Assembly: GCF_009789535.1 (NCBI RefSeq)
Contig: NZ_WSUT01000005.1
Location: 3,052,001-3,116,000, forward strand
Length of the DNA stretch: 64,000 nucleotides
Reading direction: 5' to 3'
DNA from: Sphingomonas carotinifaciens
GTDB taxonomy: Bacteria > Pseudomonadota > Alphaproteobacteria > Sphingomonadales > Sphingomonadaceae
Position 1 is the first letter of the stretch, and the number at the start of each line of letters is the position of its first letter. Under the pieces are notes generated by a model. It was not told where the DNA came from and did no database searches. It saw only the letters and a program-made list of their open reading frames with translations. A program made the translations under genes and the position numbers. Below, one piece after another: positions 17,400 through 26,452 of the stretch.

Positions 17400-18392
17400 G
17401 TGACTCAACCTTCCTACGACGTCGTCGCGATCGGCAACGCGCTGGTCGACATTCTTGCCAACACCGACGACGCCTTTCTCGCACAGGAAGGGATGACGAA
17501 GGGCGCGATGCAGCTCGTCTTCTCCACCGACGACGCCGATGCGCTGTACGGCAAGATGGGACCCGGCCGCGAAATTTCCGGCGGCTCGGCCGCCAACACG
17601 CTGGCCGGCATCGCGGCTCTTGGCGGAAAATGCGCCTTTATCGGGCAGGTTGCCGATGATCAGCTGGGCGAGGTCTTCGCCCACGACATACGCTCCGTCG
17701 GCGTCCGCTTCGACACCCCCGCACGCCCCGCCGGCCCCTCCACCGGCCGCTGCCTCATCCTCGTCACCCCCGACGGCCAGCGCACCATGAACACCTTCCT
17801 CGGCGCCTCCCACTACCTCCCCGCCAACGCCCTCGACCGCGCCCTCATCGCCGACGCCGCCTACCTCTACATCGAAGGCTATCTCTGGGACCCCGAAGAA
17901 CCCCGCGCCGCGATGCGCGCCGCGATCCAGGTCGCGCGCGAAGCCGGTCGCAAGATCGCCTTTACCGCTTCGGCCGAGTTCGTGATCGAGCGTCACCGCG
18001 CCGATTTCCACAGCCTGTTCGACGGCGGGATGATCGACGTCCTGTTCGCAAACGAAGCGGAAATCATGGCGTTGACCGAGACCGGGGATGTCGAGGCGGC
18101 GATCGCGGCGGTGCAGGACAAGGTGGAGACGGTGGTGGTTACCCTGGCGGAGCGGGGAGCGTGCGCGGTACGGGGCGGGGAACGGTACGCGGTACCGGCG
18201 CAGCCGGTGGAGCAGGTGGTCGACACCACGGGTGCGGGCGACCTGTTCGCGGCGGGCTTCCTGCACGCACAGGCGCAAGGACGCGACCTGACCGCCTCGC
18301 TGACGCTGGGCGCGGCCTGCGCGGCGGAGATCATCAGCCATTATGGCGCCCGCCCGCAGGTCGACCTGAAGGCGCTCGCCGCCACCCTGTGA
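17400..18392 (+). CDS. PfkB-family carbohydrate kinase, probable adenosine kinase
   Basis: ATP-dependent kinase of the ribokinase superfamily, 330 residues. The start is GTG 17400 with GGAG seven bases upstream; no ATG fits the family N-terminus YDVVAIGNALVDI. PfkB signature 1 is seen in GGSAANTLAGIAALGG near residue 58 and signature 2 in DTTGAGDLFAAGFL near 280, containing the catalytic Asp and anion hole. The central TFLGASHYL and ANEAEIMALT segments match alphaproteobacterial proteins annotated as adenosine kinase. Substrate is inferred from that similarity; ribokinase or another sugar kinase is possible. Confidence 0.88.
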   Translation: MTQPSYDVVAIGNALVDILANTDDAFLAQEGMTKGAMQLVFSTDDADALYGKMGPGREISGGSAANTLAGIAALGGKCAFIGQVADDQLGEVFAHDIRSVGVRFDTPARPAGPSTGRCLILVTPDGQRTMNTFLGASHYLPANALDRALIADAAYLYIEGYLWDPEEPRAAMRAAIQVAREAGRKIAFTASAEFVIERHRADFHSLFDGGMIDVLFANEAEIMALTETGDVEAAIAAVQDKVETVVVTLAERGACAVRGGERYAVPAQPVEQVVDTTGAGDLFAAGFLHAQAQGRDLTASLTLGAACAAEIISHYGARPQVDLKALAATL

Positions 18393-18434
18393 TGCGATAT
18401 TGCGCGCAGGCTGGGGCGATCCCATCTTGCGCGC

Positions 18435-18917
18435 ATGGCATTCGATCCCGACCGTCGCTCCATCCTGTCGCTGGGCGTCGCCAGCCTTGCGCTGTGGGGA
18501 TGCGGTCGCGAGGCACGCGCGGCGGAACGCTTCCCGGTCATGCACAGCGATGCCGAATGGCGCCGCCTGCTGCCCGCCCCCGCTTACGACGTGCTGCGCC
18601 GGGAAGGCACGGAGCGCCCGTTCACCAGCCCGCTCAACGACGAACACCGGGCCGGCACCTTTGCCTGTCGCGGCTGCGCCCAGCCACTATTCGCATCGCG
18701 CACCAAGTTCGAGAGCGGCACCGGCTGGCCGAGCTTCTGGGCACCAATCCGCGGCGCGGTCGGCACCCACACCGACCGATCGATGATGATGGCGCGTACC
18801 GAAGTGCATTGCAGCCGCTGCGGCAGCCATCTCGGCCATGTCTTCGACGATGGTCCAAAGCCAACCGGCAAGCGATATTGCATGAACGGCGTGGCGATGA
18901 CGTTCCGACCCGCCTAG
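18435..18917 (+). CDS. msrB: Peptide-methionine (R)-S-oxide reductase, exported form
   Basis: Reduces methionine-R-sulphoxide in proteins. It has 160 residues. The catalytic Cys is C149 in RYCMNG, preceded by GTGWPSFW and CGSHLGHVF. A structural zinc site is formed by C78/C81 and C126/C129. The usual resolving Cys of the GCGWPSF motif is replaced by Thr96, so recycling must use another Cys or a direct reductant. Residues 5-30 look like a Tat signal (PDRRSILSLG, then a hydrophobic core), suggesting periplasmic protein repair. It converges with ispE, overlapping its stop by 4 bases. Confidence 0.93.
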   Translation: MAFDPDRRSILSLGVASLALWGCGREARAAERFPVMHSDAEWRRLLPAPAYDVLRREGTERPFTSPLNDEHRAGTFACRGCAQPLFASRTKFESGTGWPSFWAPIRGAVGTHTDRSMMMARTEVHCSRCGSHLGHVFDDGPKPTGKRYCMNGVAMTFRPA

Positions 18918-19747
18918 GCGCCCAGCCGCGTCTCCAGCGTCCACCAGCCACGCGCCGTCGCGGCATTCGCCGCGTCATGGCACGCCGCGGTATCGTCGAA
19001 CAACGCAAAGCAGGTCGCCCCCGACCCCGACATGCGCGACAGCAGCGTGCCGGGCGCACCGGCCAGCAGCGCCAGCACCGCGTCGATCGCCGGGGCAAGC
19101 GCACGAGCCGGCGCCTCCAGGTCATTGCGGCCCGCAACCGCGCGCGCCAGCAGATCCCCCTCGACGATCCTCCCCCGGTCCACGCCGTCCCAGCGCGCAA
19201 AAACCGCGGCGGTCGACACCGCGACGCCGGGGTTGACCAGCAGCAGCGAACGCCCCGGCATGCCGGCGATCACCTCCAGCGCATCCCCCTTGCCCCGCCC
19301 GAGCGTGGTACGGCCGAGCAGACATGCGGGCACGTCCGCCCCCAGCCCGGCGGCGATGCCGAACAGATCGGCATGGTCGGGCGCGATGCCGTGAAGCCGC
19401 GCCAGCGCTCGCAGGGTCGCGGCGGCATCCGCCGATCCCCCGCCGATGCCGGACGCGATGGGCAGCACCTTGTGCAGCATGATCGCGTGATGCGCCGCGA
19501 TGCCGAAGTGCGCGCAAAAGGCGGCGGCGGCACGGGTGACGAGATTGTCACCCCCAGCCTCCAATTCCGCCGCGAACGGACCGGTGATCGTGAACGCCGA
19601 CACCTCGGCAACCGCCACCTCGATCCGGTCGCCATCCTCGGCAAAGGCGAACAGCGTTTCCAGCTCGTGATAGCCGTCGGCCCGGCGGTGACGGACGTGC
19701 AGCGCCAGGTTGATCTTGGCGGGCGCGGTTTCGATGATCGGCGACAT
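18914..19747 (-). CDS. ispE: 4-diphosphocytidyl-2-C-methyl-D-erythritol kinase
   Basis: GHMP kinase that phosphorylates CDP-methylerythritol in the MEP isoprenoid pathway; dxs for the first step lies at 23.9 kb. I use ATG 19747, giving 277 residues beginning SPIIETAPAKINLALHV, the family N-terminus; a TTG at 19798 would add 17 residues. The GHMP ATP-binding loop is LPIASGIGGGSADAAATLRA near residue 90. The C-terminal part has LSRMSGSGATCFALF with the GHMP motif 3. Neighbouring proC is on the same strand, 61 bp upstream. Confidence 0.95.
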   Translation of the reverse strand: MSPIIETAPAKINLALHVRHRRADGYHELETLFAFAEDGDRIEVAVAEVSAFTITGPFAAELEAGGDNLVTRAAAAFCAHFGIAAHHAIMLHKVLPIASGIGGGSADAAATLRALARLHGIAPDHADLFGIAAGLGADVPACLLGRTTLGRGKGDALEVIAGMPGRSLLLVNPGVAVSTAAVFARWDGVDRGRIVEGDLLARAVAGRNDLEAPARALAPAIDAVLALLAGAPGTLLSRMSGSGATCFALFDDTAACHDAANAATARGWWTLETRLGA

Positions 19748-19808
19748 GACCGGCTGTGTGCGGGCAGGCGCCGTCGCTGGCAAGATGCCGTCCGCCAAGT
19801 CGGCAACC

Positions 19809-20609
19809 CTATCGCCGGGCCGCCGCCGCCATTTCCCGATTGCGTCGGTCGGACGCCGCCAGCGTGTCGGTCATCAGACGGACGAGCGCGTCGCCATCGT
19901 CCAGCACGTTGAGCCCCTGCCGCGTCGAGCCGCCCGGACTCGCCACCCGATCCGCCAGCGTCGCGGGCGATACGTCGGCGCCCGCTGCCATCGCGCTCGC
20001 GCCGGCAACGGTGGCGATCGCCAGCCTCCGCGCCTGATCGGCATCAAGACCGAGCGCGATACCCGCCTGCGCCATGGCGTCGATATAGCGGAACACAAAA
20101 CCCGGCCCACACCCGGCAAGCGCGGTGACCGAATCGAACCGGCCCTCTTCCTCGACCCATTCGACATGGCCGAGCGGGGTGGCGAACGCCTCCGCCGCGG
20201 CGCGCACATCGGCGTCGGCGGACGGCGTGTGGAGCGCCGTCACCCCCTGCCCGATCGCGACCGGCAGGTTCGGCATCATCCGGACAATGGCATCGGCGGC
20301 GAAGCGATCGGCAAGCGCCGCCACCTCGACCCCGGCCAGGATCGACAGCAACAACCGCGGATGCAGGCCTGCCAGCGATGGTGCGACGTCGTCAAGCTGC
20401 TGCGGCTTGAACCCCAGCATCAGCGTGGCCGGCGTCTCGTCCACCGGCAGGGCGGTGAGGGAGCGGACACCCTCCGGCGCGCCGCGGCCACTGCGGGTGA
20501 TGACGGTGACGCTGGCCGGGTCCAGCCCAGCGGCAAGCCAGCCGCGCAGCATCGCGCCACCCATATTGCCGCAACCGATCAGCCAGAGCGGCCCTTCAGG
20601 AAACGTCAC
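19809..20609 (-). CDS. proC: Pyrroline-5-carboxylate reductase
   Basis: Last step of proline synthesis, NAD(P)H-dependent. The 266 residues start with WLIGCGNMGGAMLRGWLA (Rossmann). Further family marks are MLGFKPQQLDD, RMMPNLPVAIGQGVTAL and the C-terminal VASPGGSTRQGLNVLDDG, which contains the proC signature. The GTG start directly abuts the TGA of the YbjN gene, with no spacer, so translation is probably by reinitiation. Confidence 0.96.
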   Translation of the reverse strand: MTFPEGPLWLIGCGNMGGAMLRGWLAAGLDPASVTVITRSGRGAPEGVRSLTALPVDETPATLMLGFKPQQLDDVAPSLAGLHPRLLLSILAGVEVAALADRFAADAIVRMMPNLPVAIGQGVTALHTPSADADVRAAAEAFATPLGHVEWVEEEGRFDSVTALAGCGPGFVFRYIDAMAQAGIALGLDADQARRLAIATVAGASAMAAGADVSPATLADRVASPGGSTRQGLNVLDDGDALVRLMTDTLAASDRRNREMAAAARR

Positions 20610-21122
20610 TCAGGCTTCGCCCTGCGTCTCGATCAGCGCGGCGGCCAGTGCCTCCTTGGCGCTCTTGCCGCCCCACAGCACGAACTGGAACACCGGATAG
20701 AAACGCTCGCATTCCTCGATCGCCGATTCGACCAGCAATTCGGCCGCGGCGAGCGAGATCGTGCCGTCGTCGCCACCATCGATCATCGCGGCGTGGCGGT
20801 AGAGCAGGATGCCGCTGGACGACCAGAGTTCGAAATGGCCGACCCATAATTGCTCGTTGACGAGGGCCAGTGCCTCATACACGCCCGCGCGGCGGTCATC
20901 GGTCACCTTGATGTCGGGAAACGCCAGGAATTGCAGGACGCTGTCGTCCTCGCGCCACAGGGCACGAAGCTCATAGGTGGTCCAGCTACCCTTGACGGTA
21001 GCGATCACCTCGTCCTCATGGCGTTCATGGTCCCAGCCATGCGCGGCGTAATACGCCTCCAGCATGTCGATGGGGGCGGCATCTTCGGTATCGTGGTCGG
21101 CGTGTTCGAGCATGTAGGTCAT
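20610..21122 (-). CDS. YbjN domain-containing protein
   Basis: A 170-residue acidic cytosolic protein. The YbjN region covers residues 15-150 with the pattern AYYAAHGWDHERHEDEVIAT, an LQFLAFPDI strand and a C-terminal helix; the fold resembles type III secretion chaperones. In enterobacteria YbjN affects motility and stress responses, but its mechanism is unknown. ATG 21122 is used; an in-frame ATG at 21113 has better Shine-Dalgarno spacing (AGG nine bases before) and may be the true start. It abuts proC downstream. Confidence 0.85.
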   Translation of the reverse strand: MTYMLEHADHDTEDAAPIDMLEAYYAAHGWDHERHEDEVIATVKGSWTTYELRALWREDDSVLQFLAFPDIKVTDDRRAGVYEALALVNEQLWVGHFELWSSSGILLYRHAAMIDGGDDGTISLAAAELLVESAIEECERFYPVFQFVLWGGKSAKEALAAALIETQGEA

Positions 21123-21225
21123 CCTGCGAACGGATCGTGACGCGGGCAGCGTGCCCGCGTCGACGCCGTATCGCAAGCCCGGCATCGGCCTGTGAAGCCC
21201 ACCCGCCGGGAAAGCTGTGGATAGA

Positions 21226-21549
21226 TCAGAGGATGATCTCCGGCGCGGCCGCCTCGGCCGTGGTTTCCGGCTTGCTCGCGACATCCTTTTGCGTGCCGGC
21301 GATCGTATCCTGCCCGGCCTCCAGCGCATCGAGACGTGCGCGCAGCGCTTCCGCCTCGTCGCGGGCGGCCACCGCCATCGCCTTCACCGCCTCGAACTCC
21401 TCGCGCGAGACGAAATCCAGGCCGCCGATCCACTCGCGCGCCCGCGTGCGCGCGCTCGATTCGGCTTCGCGGCCCATGCCGGCCACGGTGCCGGCAAAGC
21501 CATTCACGATCTTGGCGAAGTCGTCGAAAATCCGGTTGTCGGACTGCAT
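21226..21549 (-). CDS. ubiK: Accessory factor UbiK family protein (YqiC/BMFP)
   Basis: A 107-residue protein. The N-terminal amphipathic region (FDDFAKIVNGFAGTVAGMG) is followed by VSREEFEAVKAMAVAARDEAEALRARLDALE, which is the BMFP coiled coil used for trimerisation. UbiK assists the cytosolic ubiquinone-synthesis complex with UbiJ in Enterobacteria. The C-terminal 30 residues are a low-complexity Thr/Glu/Ala tail. It lies just downstream of tspO, 20 bp apart, on the same strand. Confidence 0.85.
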   Translation of the reverse strand: MQSDNRIFDDFAKIVNGFAGTVAGMGREAESSARTRAREWIGGLDFVSREEFEAVKAMAVAARDEAEALRARLDALEAGQDTIAGTQKDVASKPETTAEAAAPEIIL

Positions 21550-21569
21550 TGCAAATTCCCCGCTAAATT

Positions 21570-22088
21570 TCACAGCATTTGGGAGGTGCGGGCGCCCGGC
21601 ACAAGAGTGTCGGCACCGGGGTTCAGTCGCCCGATGCTCCAGGTCAGCACGCCGGCAAAGCTGATCCACACCAGATAGGGCAGCATCAGCCATGCCGCGA
21701 CGCGGCGGATGCGCGCAAAGGCGAAGGTGGTGGCGATCGACGCCAGCAGCATCGCCACGATGATGGCAAAGGCCAGCGTGACCCGGTGCGCCCCGAAGAA
21801 GGTCGGCGTCCAGGCCAGGTTCAAGGCCAGTTGCACGGCGAACAGGCCGACCGCGACACCACGCCCCCGGGCGCCGCGCGCGTTCAGCACGACCGCCAGC
21901 GCCAGACCGAGCAGGATGTACAGCGTGGTCCAGGCCACCGGAAACACCCATCCCGGCGGGGTCAGTTCCGGCTTGGTCAGCGCGACATACCACCCGTTCT
22001 CGCTGCCCGACGGTACCGATCGCCCCGATGCGAAGCCCAGCAGCAACACGCCGGGTACGGTAACGATCGCCCAGCGCAGGAAGGACAT
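21570..22088 (-). CDS. tspO: TspO/MBR family membrane protein
   Basis: A five-helix membrane protein of 172 residues that binds porphyrins and, in Rhodobacter, tunes photopigment and stress genes. The family motifs are WYVALTKPELTPPGWVFPVAWT in helix 1-2, LALNLAWTPTFFGAHRV in helix 3 and LPYLVWISFAGVLTWSI in helix 5, rich in the conserved Trp residues. I start at ATG 22088 (AAGGG upstream) rather than the GTG at 22121, which adds 11 non-family residues. Heme A synthase (ctaA) is 5 kb away, but no link between the two is shown. Confidence 0.92.
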   Translation of the reverse strand: MSFLRWAIVTVPGVLLLGFASGRSVPSGSENGWYVALTKPELTPPGWVFPVAWTTLYILLGLALAVVLNARGARGRGVAVGLFAVQLALNLAWTPTFFGAHRVTLAFAIIVAMLLASIATTFAFARIRRVAAWLMLPYLVWISFAGVLTWSIGRLNPGADTLVPGARTSQML

Positions 22089-22214
22089 CCGCAGCTGACC
22101 CTTGGAAGCAATTGCGCCCACTCGTGCCTCATTCGCTATGACCTGTGCCGGTGTGGCGGGTCACGCCATATCGGTAAAGTGCCAATGGCAAAGTTTCGTT
22201 GCAGTCGGCAGGCC

Positions 22215-22232
22215 CATCACCACGTAAGTGGT
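22215..22232 (-). terminator. Weak hairpin after tlyA
   Basis: A 5-bp stem ACCAC/GTGGT with a 4-base loop directly follows the tlyA stop. It lacks a T-tract, and the 144 bp between tlyA and tspO otherwise show nothing I recognise. Confidence 0.25.
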
Positions 22233-22967
22233 TCAATTCCGGGACGCAGCGACCAAAAATTCGATATTGCCCTCTGGCCCCGTGATCGGACTGGGCGTCA
22301 CGCCGGCAACGCTCCACCCCGCGCCCCCCAGCCATTCGACCACCGCGTCACAGACCCGCGCATGGACCGCGGGGTCGCGCACGACGCCGCCCTTGCCCAC
22401 TTCCTCGCGCCCCGCCTCGAATTGCGGCTTGATCAGCGCCAGCAGCCGGGCGCCGGGTGCGGCAAAGGTCATCGGCCGCTCCAGCACCTTGGACAGGCCG
22501 ATAAAACTGGCGTCGCAGACGATCAGGTCGACGGGCTCGGGGATATGCTGTTCGGTCAGGATGCGGGCGCTGGTCTGTTCATGGACGATGACGCGCTCGT
22601 CCTGGCGCAGCTTCCAGGCGAGCTGGTTCGTGCCGCTGTCCACCGCATAGACGCGGGCCGCGCCACGGGTCAGCAGCACATCGGTAAAGCCCCCGGTGGA
22701 CGATCCGACATCGATCGCCACCGCGTTGGCGACATCCCAGCCGAAATGATCAAGGCCATGCGCCAGCTTGATCCCGCCGCGCGATACCCAGGGATGATCG
22801 CGGCCACGCACGTCCAGCGTCACGTCCTCCGCCAGCGCCTGTCCGGGCTTGGCGATCTTCACCTCGCCGGCAAACACCAGCCCGGCCATGACCAGCGCCT
22901 GCGCACGTGCGCGCGACTCGGCCAGGCCGCGATCGACGAGCAACTGATCCACCCTCTTCTTCGCCAT
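22233..22967 (-). CDS. tlyA: TlyA-family rRNA methyltransferase (S4 domain)
   Basis: A 2'-O-methyltransferase family that modifies rRNA (mycobacterial TlyA acts on 16S and 23S; haemolysin naming is historical). The 244 residues start at ATG 22967 (MAKKRVDQLL). The S4 RNA-binding domain is residues 2-62, and the SAM motif I is DVGSSTGGFTDVLL near residue 85. VCDASFIGLSKVL and LIKPQFEAGREEVGKGGVVRD carry the catalytic Lys-Asp-Lys-Glu type residues. It sits downstream of dxs on the same strand with the + strand hydrolase gene in between. Confidence 0.93.
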   Translation of the reverse strand: MAKKRVDQLLVDRGLAESRARAQALVMAGLVFAGEVKIAKPGQALAEDVTLDVRGRDHPWVSRGGIKLAHGLDHFGWDVANAVAIDVGSSTGGFTDVLLTRGAARVYAVDSGTNQLAWKLRQDERVIVHEQTSARILTEQHIPEPVDLIVCDASFIGLSKVLERPMTFAAPGARLLALIKPQFEAGREEVGKGGVVRDPAVHARVCDAVVEWLGGAGWSVAGVTPSPITGPEGNIEFLVAASRN

Positions 22968-23109
22968 GGCGCGTCTGTCGCACCCCCGGCAATCCGTCGC
23001 AACCCGCCATCCACCGGTCGCAGCATCCATTGCCTAGTAGATCAGTAGGAATATGTAGGCTGTATCGACTTTCGGGGGCTTTCCCTCACGAAAGCGCAGG
23101 AGATGCACG

Positions 23110-23781
23110 ATGGGTTCGTTCGCACCGTTCGACGCCGCGCAGCCGACCATCCTGACCGTGCCGGGCCTTGGCGGCTCGGGTCGCTCGCACTGGCAGAGTT
23201 TGTGGGAAGAGGCGCGGCCCGACACCGTCCGCGTCGAACTGGGCATGTGGAACACACCGCACCGTAATGCCTGGGTGACCAAGCTGGACGAAGCGATCCG
23301 GCGGGCGCAAGCCCCCGTCATTTTGGCCGCGCATTCGCTGGGATGCCTGGCGGTGGCGTGGTGGGCGGAATTGTCGCCGCAGCCCTATGGCTGGCCGGTG
23401 GCGGGCGCGCTGCTGGTGGCGCCGGCCGATGTCGATCGCTCGGATGCGCCCGACGCGTTGAAGGGGTTCGCGCCCAGCCCGCTGACGCCCCTGCCCTTCC
23501 CCTCGATCCTGGTCGCCAGCCGCGACGATCCCTGGATCGGGATCGAACGTGCGCACAGCCTTGCGGTCAACTGGGGCAGCCATTTCGTCGATGCCGGCGA
23601 ACAGGGGCATATCAATGCGGCCAGCGGTCTTGGCTGGTGGACCGAGGGTCAGGCGCTGCTCGACCGGGTGATCCAGGCGAGCAGCGACGGCCACGGCCAT
23701 GCCCGCCACCCCAGCGACGCGCGGTCGATCCTGGCGGTCAACGCGACTGCCGCCGCGCAGAACCATTATCTGGGCCGGTGA
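23110..23781 (+). CDS. RBBP9/YdeN-family alpha/beta hydrolase
   Basis: A 223-residue serine hydrolase. The strand-loop GLGGSGRSHWQSLWE near residue 20 is typical of the RBBP9/YdeN group, the nucleophile is in AAHSLGCLA (Ser about residue 76), the acid Asp in ASRDDPW (about 140) and the His in EQGHINAASG (about 163), so the triad is complete. The C-terminal 33 residues (from SSDGHGHARH) are a His-rich extension beyond the usual domain. Its gene lies convergent to the dxs unit. Natural substrate unknown. Confidence 0.9.
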   Translation: MGSFAPFDAAQPTILTVPGLGGSGRSHWQSLWEEARPDTVRVELGMWNTPHRNAWVTKLDEAIRRAQAPVILAAHSLGCLAVAWWAELSPQPYGWPVAGALLVAPADVDRSDAPDALKGFAPSPLTPLPFPSILVASRDDPWIGIERAHSLAVNWGSHFVDAGEQGHINAASGLGWWTEGQALLDRVIQASSDGHGHARHPSDARSILAVNATAAAQNHYLGR

Positions 23782-23784
23782 GGA

Positions 23785-23925
23785 TCAGTCGCGGGGCGAC
23801 TGGCTCTCCGCCTCGCGACCTTTGCGCACCGCGGCGTTCATCCGCCGCCACAACCGCACGTTCACGCCGATCAGCACGACCAGCATCAGCGCGGTCAGGA
23901 TGATGACGGCGCGCCATCCGGTCAT
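23785..23925 (-). CDS. Small membrane protein translationally coupled to dxs (46 residues)
   Basis: A short ORF starting with ATG 23925-23923, which overlaps the dxs stop (ATGA), so ribosomes finishing dxs can reinitiate. It encodes one membrane helix (about residues 6-21, [15 protein letters not shown]) followed by [20 protein letters not shown], a basic cytosolic tail, ending SPRD. It follows the positive-inside rule, with N-out and C-in topology. No family is recognised. The stop is 4 bases from the end of the hydrolase gene. The overlap, hydrophobic core and basic tail support coding; conservation in relatives would confirm it. Confidence 0.7.
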   Translation of the reverse strand: MTGWRAVIILTALMLVVLIGVNVRLWRRMNAAVRKGREAESQSPRD

Positions 23926-25847
23926 GCGCGCGCGCCCGCGGTCACCCCCGCGCTGTTGTGGCGCAGCGCGGTCAGCACGGTTTCCACAATGTGGTCCGCA
24001 TCCAGCCCCGCCTCGGCATATTGCACCTGCGGCGAATCCTGATCCTGGAAGATGTCGGGCAGGCGCATCGTGCGGATCTTCAGGCCGGCATCGGTCAGCC
24101 CTTCGTCCGACGCCAGGGTCAGCACATGCGCACCCAGGCCGCCGATCGCGCCCTCCTCGATCGTCACCGCCACTTCATGCGTGGTCAGCAGACGGCGGAT
24201 CAGCGCCTCGTCCAGCGGCTTGGCGAAACGCAGGTCGGCGACGGAGGTGGACAGGCCCTTGGCCTCGAGCTGGTCGGCCGCCTTCAGCGCCTCGCCCAGA
24301 CGCGTACCCAGCGACAGGATCGCGACCTTCTTGCCCTCACGCACCATGCGACCCTTGCCGATCTCCAGCAGTTCGGGCGTCTCGGGCAGTGCCACGCCGG
24401 TGCCGTTGCCACGCGGATAGCGCACCGCGATCGGCCCTCCATCATGCTGCACGCAGGTGTGGACCATGTGGACCAGCTCGGCTTCGTCCGCCGCGGCCAT
24501 CACCACCATGTTGGGCAGCGTCGCCAGATAGGTGACGTCGAACGAGCCGGCATGCGTCGCCCCGTCCGCCCCGACCAGCCCGGCGCGGTCGATCGCGAAA
24601 CGCACCGGCAGGTTCTGGATCGCGACGTCGTGGACGACCTGGTCATACGCCCGCTGCAGGAAGGTGGAGTAGATCGCGCAGAACGGCCGCATCCCCTGCG
24701 CCGCCAGACCCGCGGCAAAGGTGACGGCATGCTGCTCGGCGATACCGACATCGAAGAAGCGGTCCGGATAATTGGTCGCGAACGCGTCCAGTCCGGTGCC
24801 CGACGGCATGGCCGCGGTAATCGCGCAGATCGTCGGATCGTGCGCCGCTTCACGGGCAAGCGCGGCGCCGAAGACGTTCTGATAGGCCGGCGGCCCCGGC
24901 GGCGCCTTGGCCTGGGCGCCGGTGATCACGTCGAACTTCTGCACGCCGTGATACTTGTCCGCCGCCGCCTCGGCCGGGGCATAGCCCTTGCCCTTCTTGG
25001 TCACGACATGGACCAGGATCGGGCCTTCCTCGGCATCGCGGACGTTTTCGAGGACGGGGATCAGGTGGTCGAGATTGTGGCCGTCGATCGGGCCGACATA
25101 ATAAAAGCCCAGTTCCTCGAACAGCGTGCCGCCCATGGTCATGCCGCGCGCGAACTCGTCGGTCTTGCGCGCCGCATTCTGGAAGGGGCGCGGCAGCTTC
25201 TTGGCGAAGCGCTTGAGCGTTTCGCGCACGCCGAGGAATTCGCGGCTGGAGACGATGCGCGACAGATAGGCCGAAAGCCCGCCCACGGGCGGTGCGATCG
25301 ACATGTCGTTGTCGTTCAGGATCACGACCAGCCGGTTGCCCGCCTGCTCGGCATTGTTCATCGCCTCATAGGCCATACCCGCCGACATCGCGCCGTCGCC
25401 GATCACCGCGATGCCCTTGCCGGGCGTCCCCGCCAGCTTGTTGGCGACGGCGAAGCCGAGCGCGGCCGAGATCGAGGTGGAGCTGTGCGCCGCCCCGAAC
25501 GGGTCATATTCGCTCTCCGACCGCTTGGTGAAGCCGGACAGGCCCCCGCCCTGGCGCAGCGTGCGGATGCGTTCGCGCCGCCCGGTCAGGATCTTGTGCG
25601 GATAGCATTGGTGCCCGACGTCCCAGACCAGCCGGTCGTGCGGCGTGTTGAACACGTAATGGATCGCAACGGTCAGCTCGACCACGCCCAGGCCGGAGCC
25701 GAGATGGCCGCCGGTCGTGCCCACCGCGGAGATCGTTTCGTCGCGCAACTCGTCCGCCAACTGGCGCAACTGTTCCGGCGCCAGCGTGCGCAGGTCGTCG
25801 GGGGTCTTCACCGTGTCGAGCAACGGGGTAGCGGGAAGGTCAGCCAT
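23922..25847 (-). CDS. dxs: 1-deoxy-D-xylulose-5-phosphate synthase
   Basis: Thiamine-diphosphate enzyme that condenses pyruvate and glyceraldehyde-3-phosphate, the entry step of the MEP isoprenoid pathway and of thiamine/pyridoxal synthesis. It is 641 residues, full length. The N-terminal part has [19 protein letters not shown], and the ThDP motif runs from [17 protein letters not shown] to NDN near residue 150-185. [11 protein letters not shown] follows near 250. The transketolase pyrimidine domain has [17 protein letters not shown] with the catalytic Glu, and [18 protein letters not shown]. The ATG is 1 base position from a small downstream membrane-protein gene overlap; zur lies 91 bp upstream. 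Confidence 0.97.
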   Translation of the reverse strand: MADLPATPLLDTVKTPDDLRTLAPEQLRQLADELRDETISAVGTTGGHLGSGLGVVELTVAIHYVFNTPHDRLVWDVGHQCYPHKILTGRRERIRTLRQGGGLSGFTKRSESEYDPFGAAHSSTSISAALGFAVANKLAGTPGKGIAVIGDGAMSAGMAYEAMNNAEQAGNRLVVILNDNDMSIAPPVGGLSAYLSRIVSSREFLGVRETLKRFAKKLPRPFQNAARKTDEFARGMTMGGTLFEELGFYYVGPIDGHNLDHLIPVLENVRDAEEGPILVHVVTKKGKGYAPAEAAADKYHGVQKFDVITGAQAKAPPGPPAYQNVFGAALAREAAHDPTICAITAAMPSGTGLDAFATNYPDRFFDVGIAEQHAVTFAAGLAAQGMRPFCAIYSTFLQRAYDQVVHDVAIQNLPVRFAIDRAGLVGADGATHAGSFDVTYLATLPNMVVMAAADEAELVHMVHTCVQHDGGPIAVRYPRGNGTGVALPETPELLEIGKGRMVREGKKVAILSLGTRLGEALKAADQLEAKGLSTSVADLRFAKPLDEALIRRLLTTHEVAVTIEEGAIGGLGAHVLTLASDEGLTDAGLKIRTMRLPDIFQDQDSPQVQYAEAGLDADHIVETVLTALRHNSAGVTAGARA

Positions 25848-25937
25848 CGGAGCGGCTTATCGCAGCAAAGCGGTGGTGTCGATTGCAACCGAACGTGCCG
25901 ATCACCGGACATGTCGGCGGCAATGCCCCGCACGGGG

Positions 25938-26414
25938 TCAGGCGCGCGCCTTGCTCCCGCATGCCGCGCACCGACCGCGCACCTCGATCACCGGTCGCTC
26001 GGCGGCGAACCCGGCGGCCGCGGCCGCACTGCGCACGCCGCGGGTGATATGGTCGTCGTCCAGATGGGTCGTCTGTCCGCACGAATCGCAAACCAGGAAG
26101 ATGCAGTCATGCAGGCAGTCTGGGTGCGCATTGGCGACATAGGCATTCGCGCTCTCCACCCGGCTCGCCAGGTTGGACGCCACGAACAGGTCGAGGATGC
26201 GATACACGCTGTTGGCCGCGACGCGGCGCCCCTCCGACTTGGACACCGATTCGGCGATGTCGTACGCGCTTGCCGGTTTGGAAAAGCCCGCCAGCGCCGC
26301 GAACACGCTTGCGCGCATCGTCGTCCATTGCTCGCCGGCTCGCTCCAGCGTCGCCTGCGCGGCCCGCGACAGGTCTTCGCCAAGGGGTTCGTGATGATCA
26401 TGCGCGTGCGCCAT
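25938..26414 (-). CDS. zur: Zinc uptake regulator, Fur family
   Basis: Metal-responsive repressor of 158 residues. The N-terminal His-rich AHAHDHHE may add metal contacts. The winged helix spans about residues 25-85 (GFSKPASAYDIAESVSK, then SVYRILDLFVASNLASRVES). The structural zinc site uses DCIFLVCDSCG (Cys-x2-Cys) and C-terminal GRCAACGS. NAHPDCLHDC replaces the Fur iron-site pattern, and HLDDDHITRG carries ligands typical of Zur. Zur rather than Fur is supported by these and by its position beside a merC-like gene with a candidate operator. Confidence 0.88.
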   Translation of the reverse strand: MAHAHDHHEPLGEDLSRAAQATLERAGEQWTTMRASVFAALAGFSKPASAYDIAESVSKSEGRRVAANSVYRILDLFVASNLASRVESANAYVANAHPDCLHDCIFLVCDSCGQTTHLDDDHITRGVRSAAAAAGFAAERPVIEVRGRCAACGSKARA

Positions 26415-26452
26415 GGGCCCTACCTAGGTGCGCCGCCCCCGACCGGCAAGCG

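Noticed and set aside
22141..22255. Possible tRNA-like or tmRNA-like 3' end (GGTTCAATTCC and GACCA)
   Set aside because: The presumed T-stem does not pair, and the segment is the antisense of the tlyA C-terminus.
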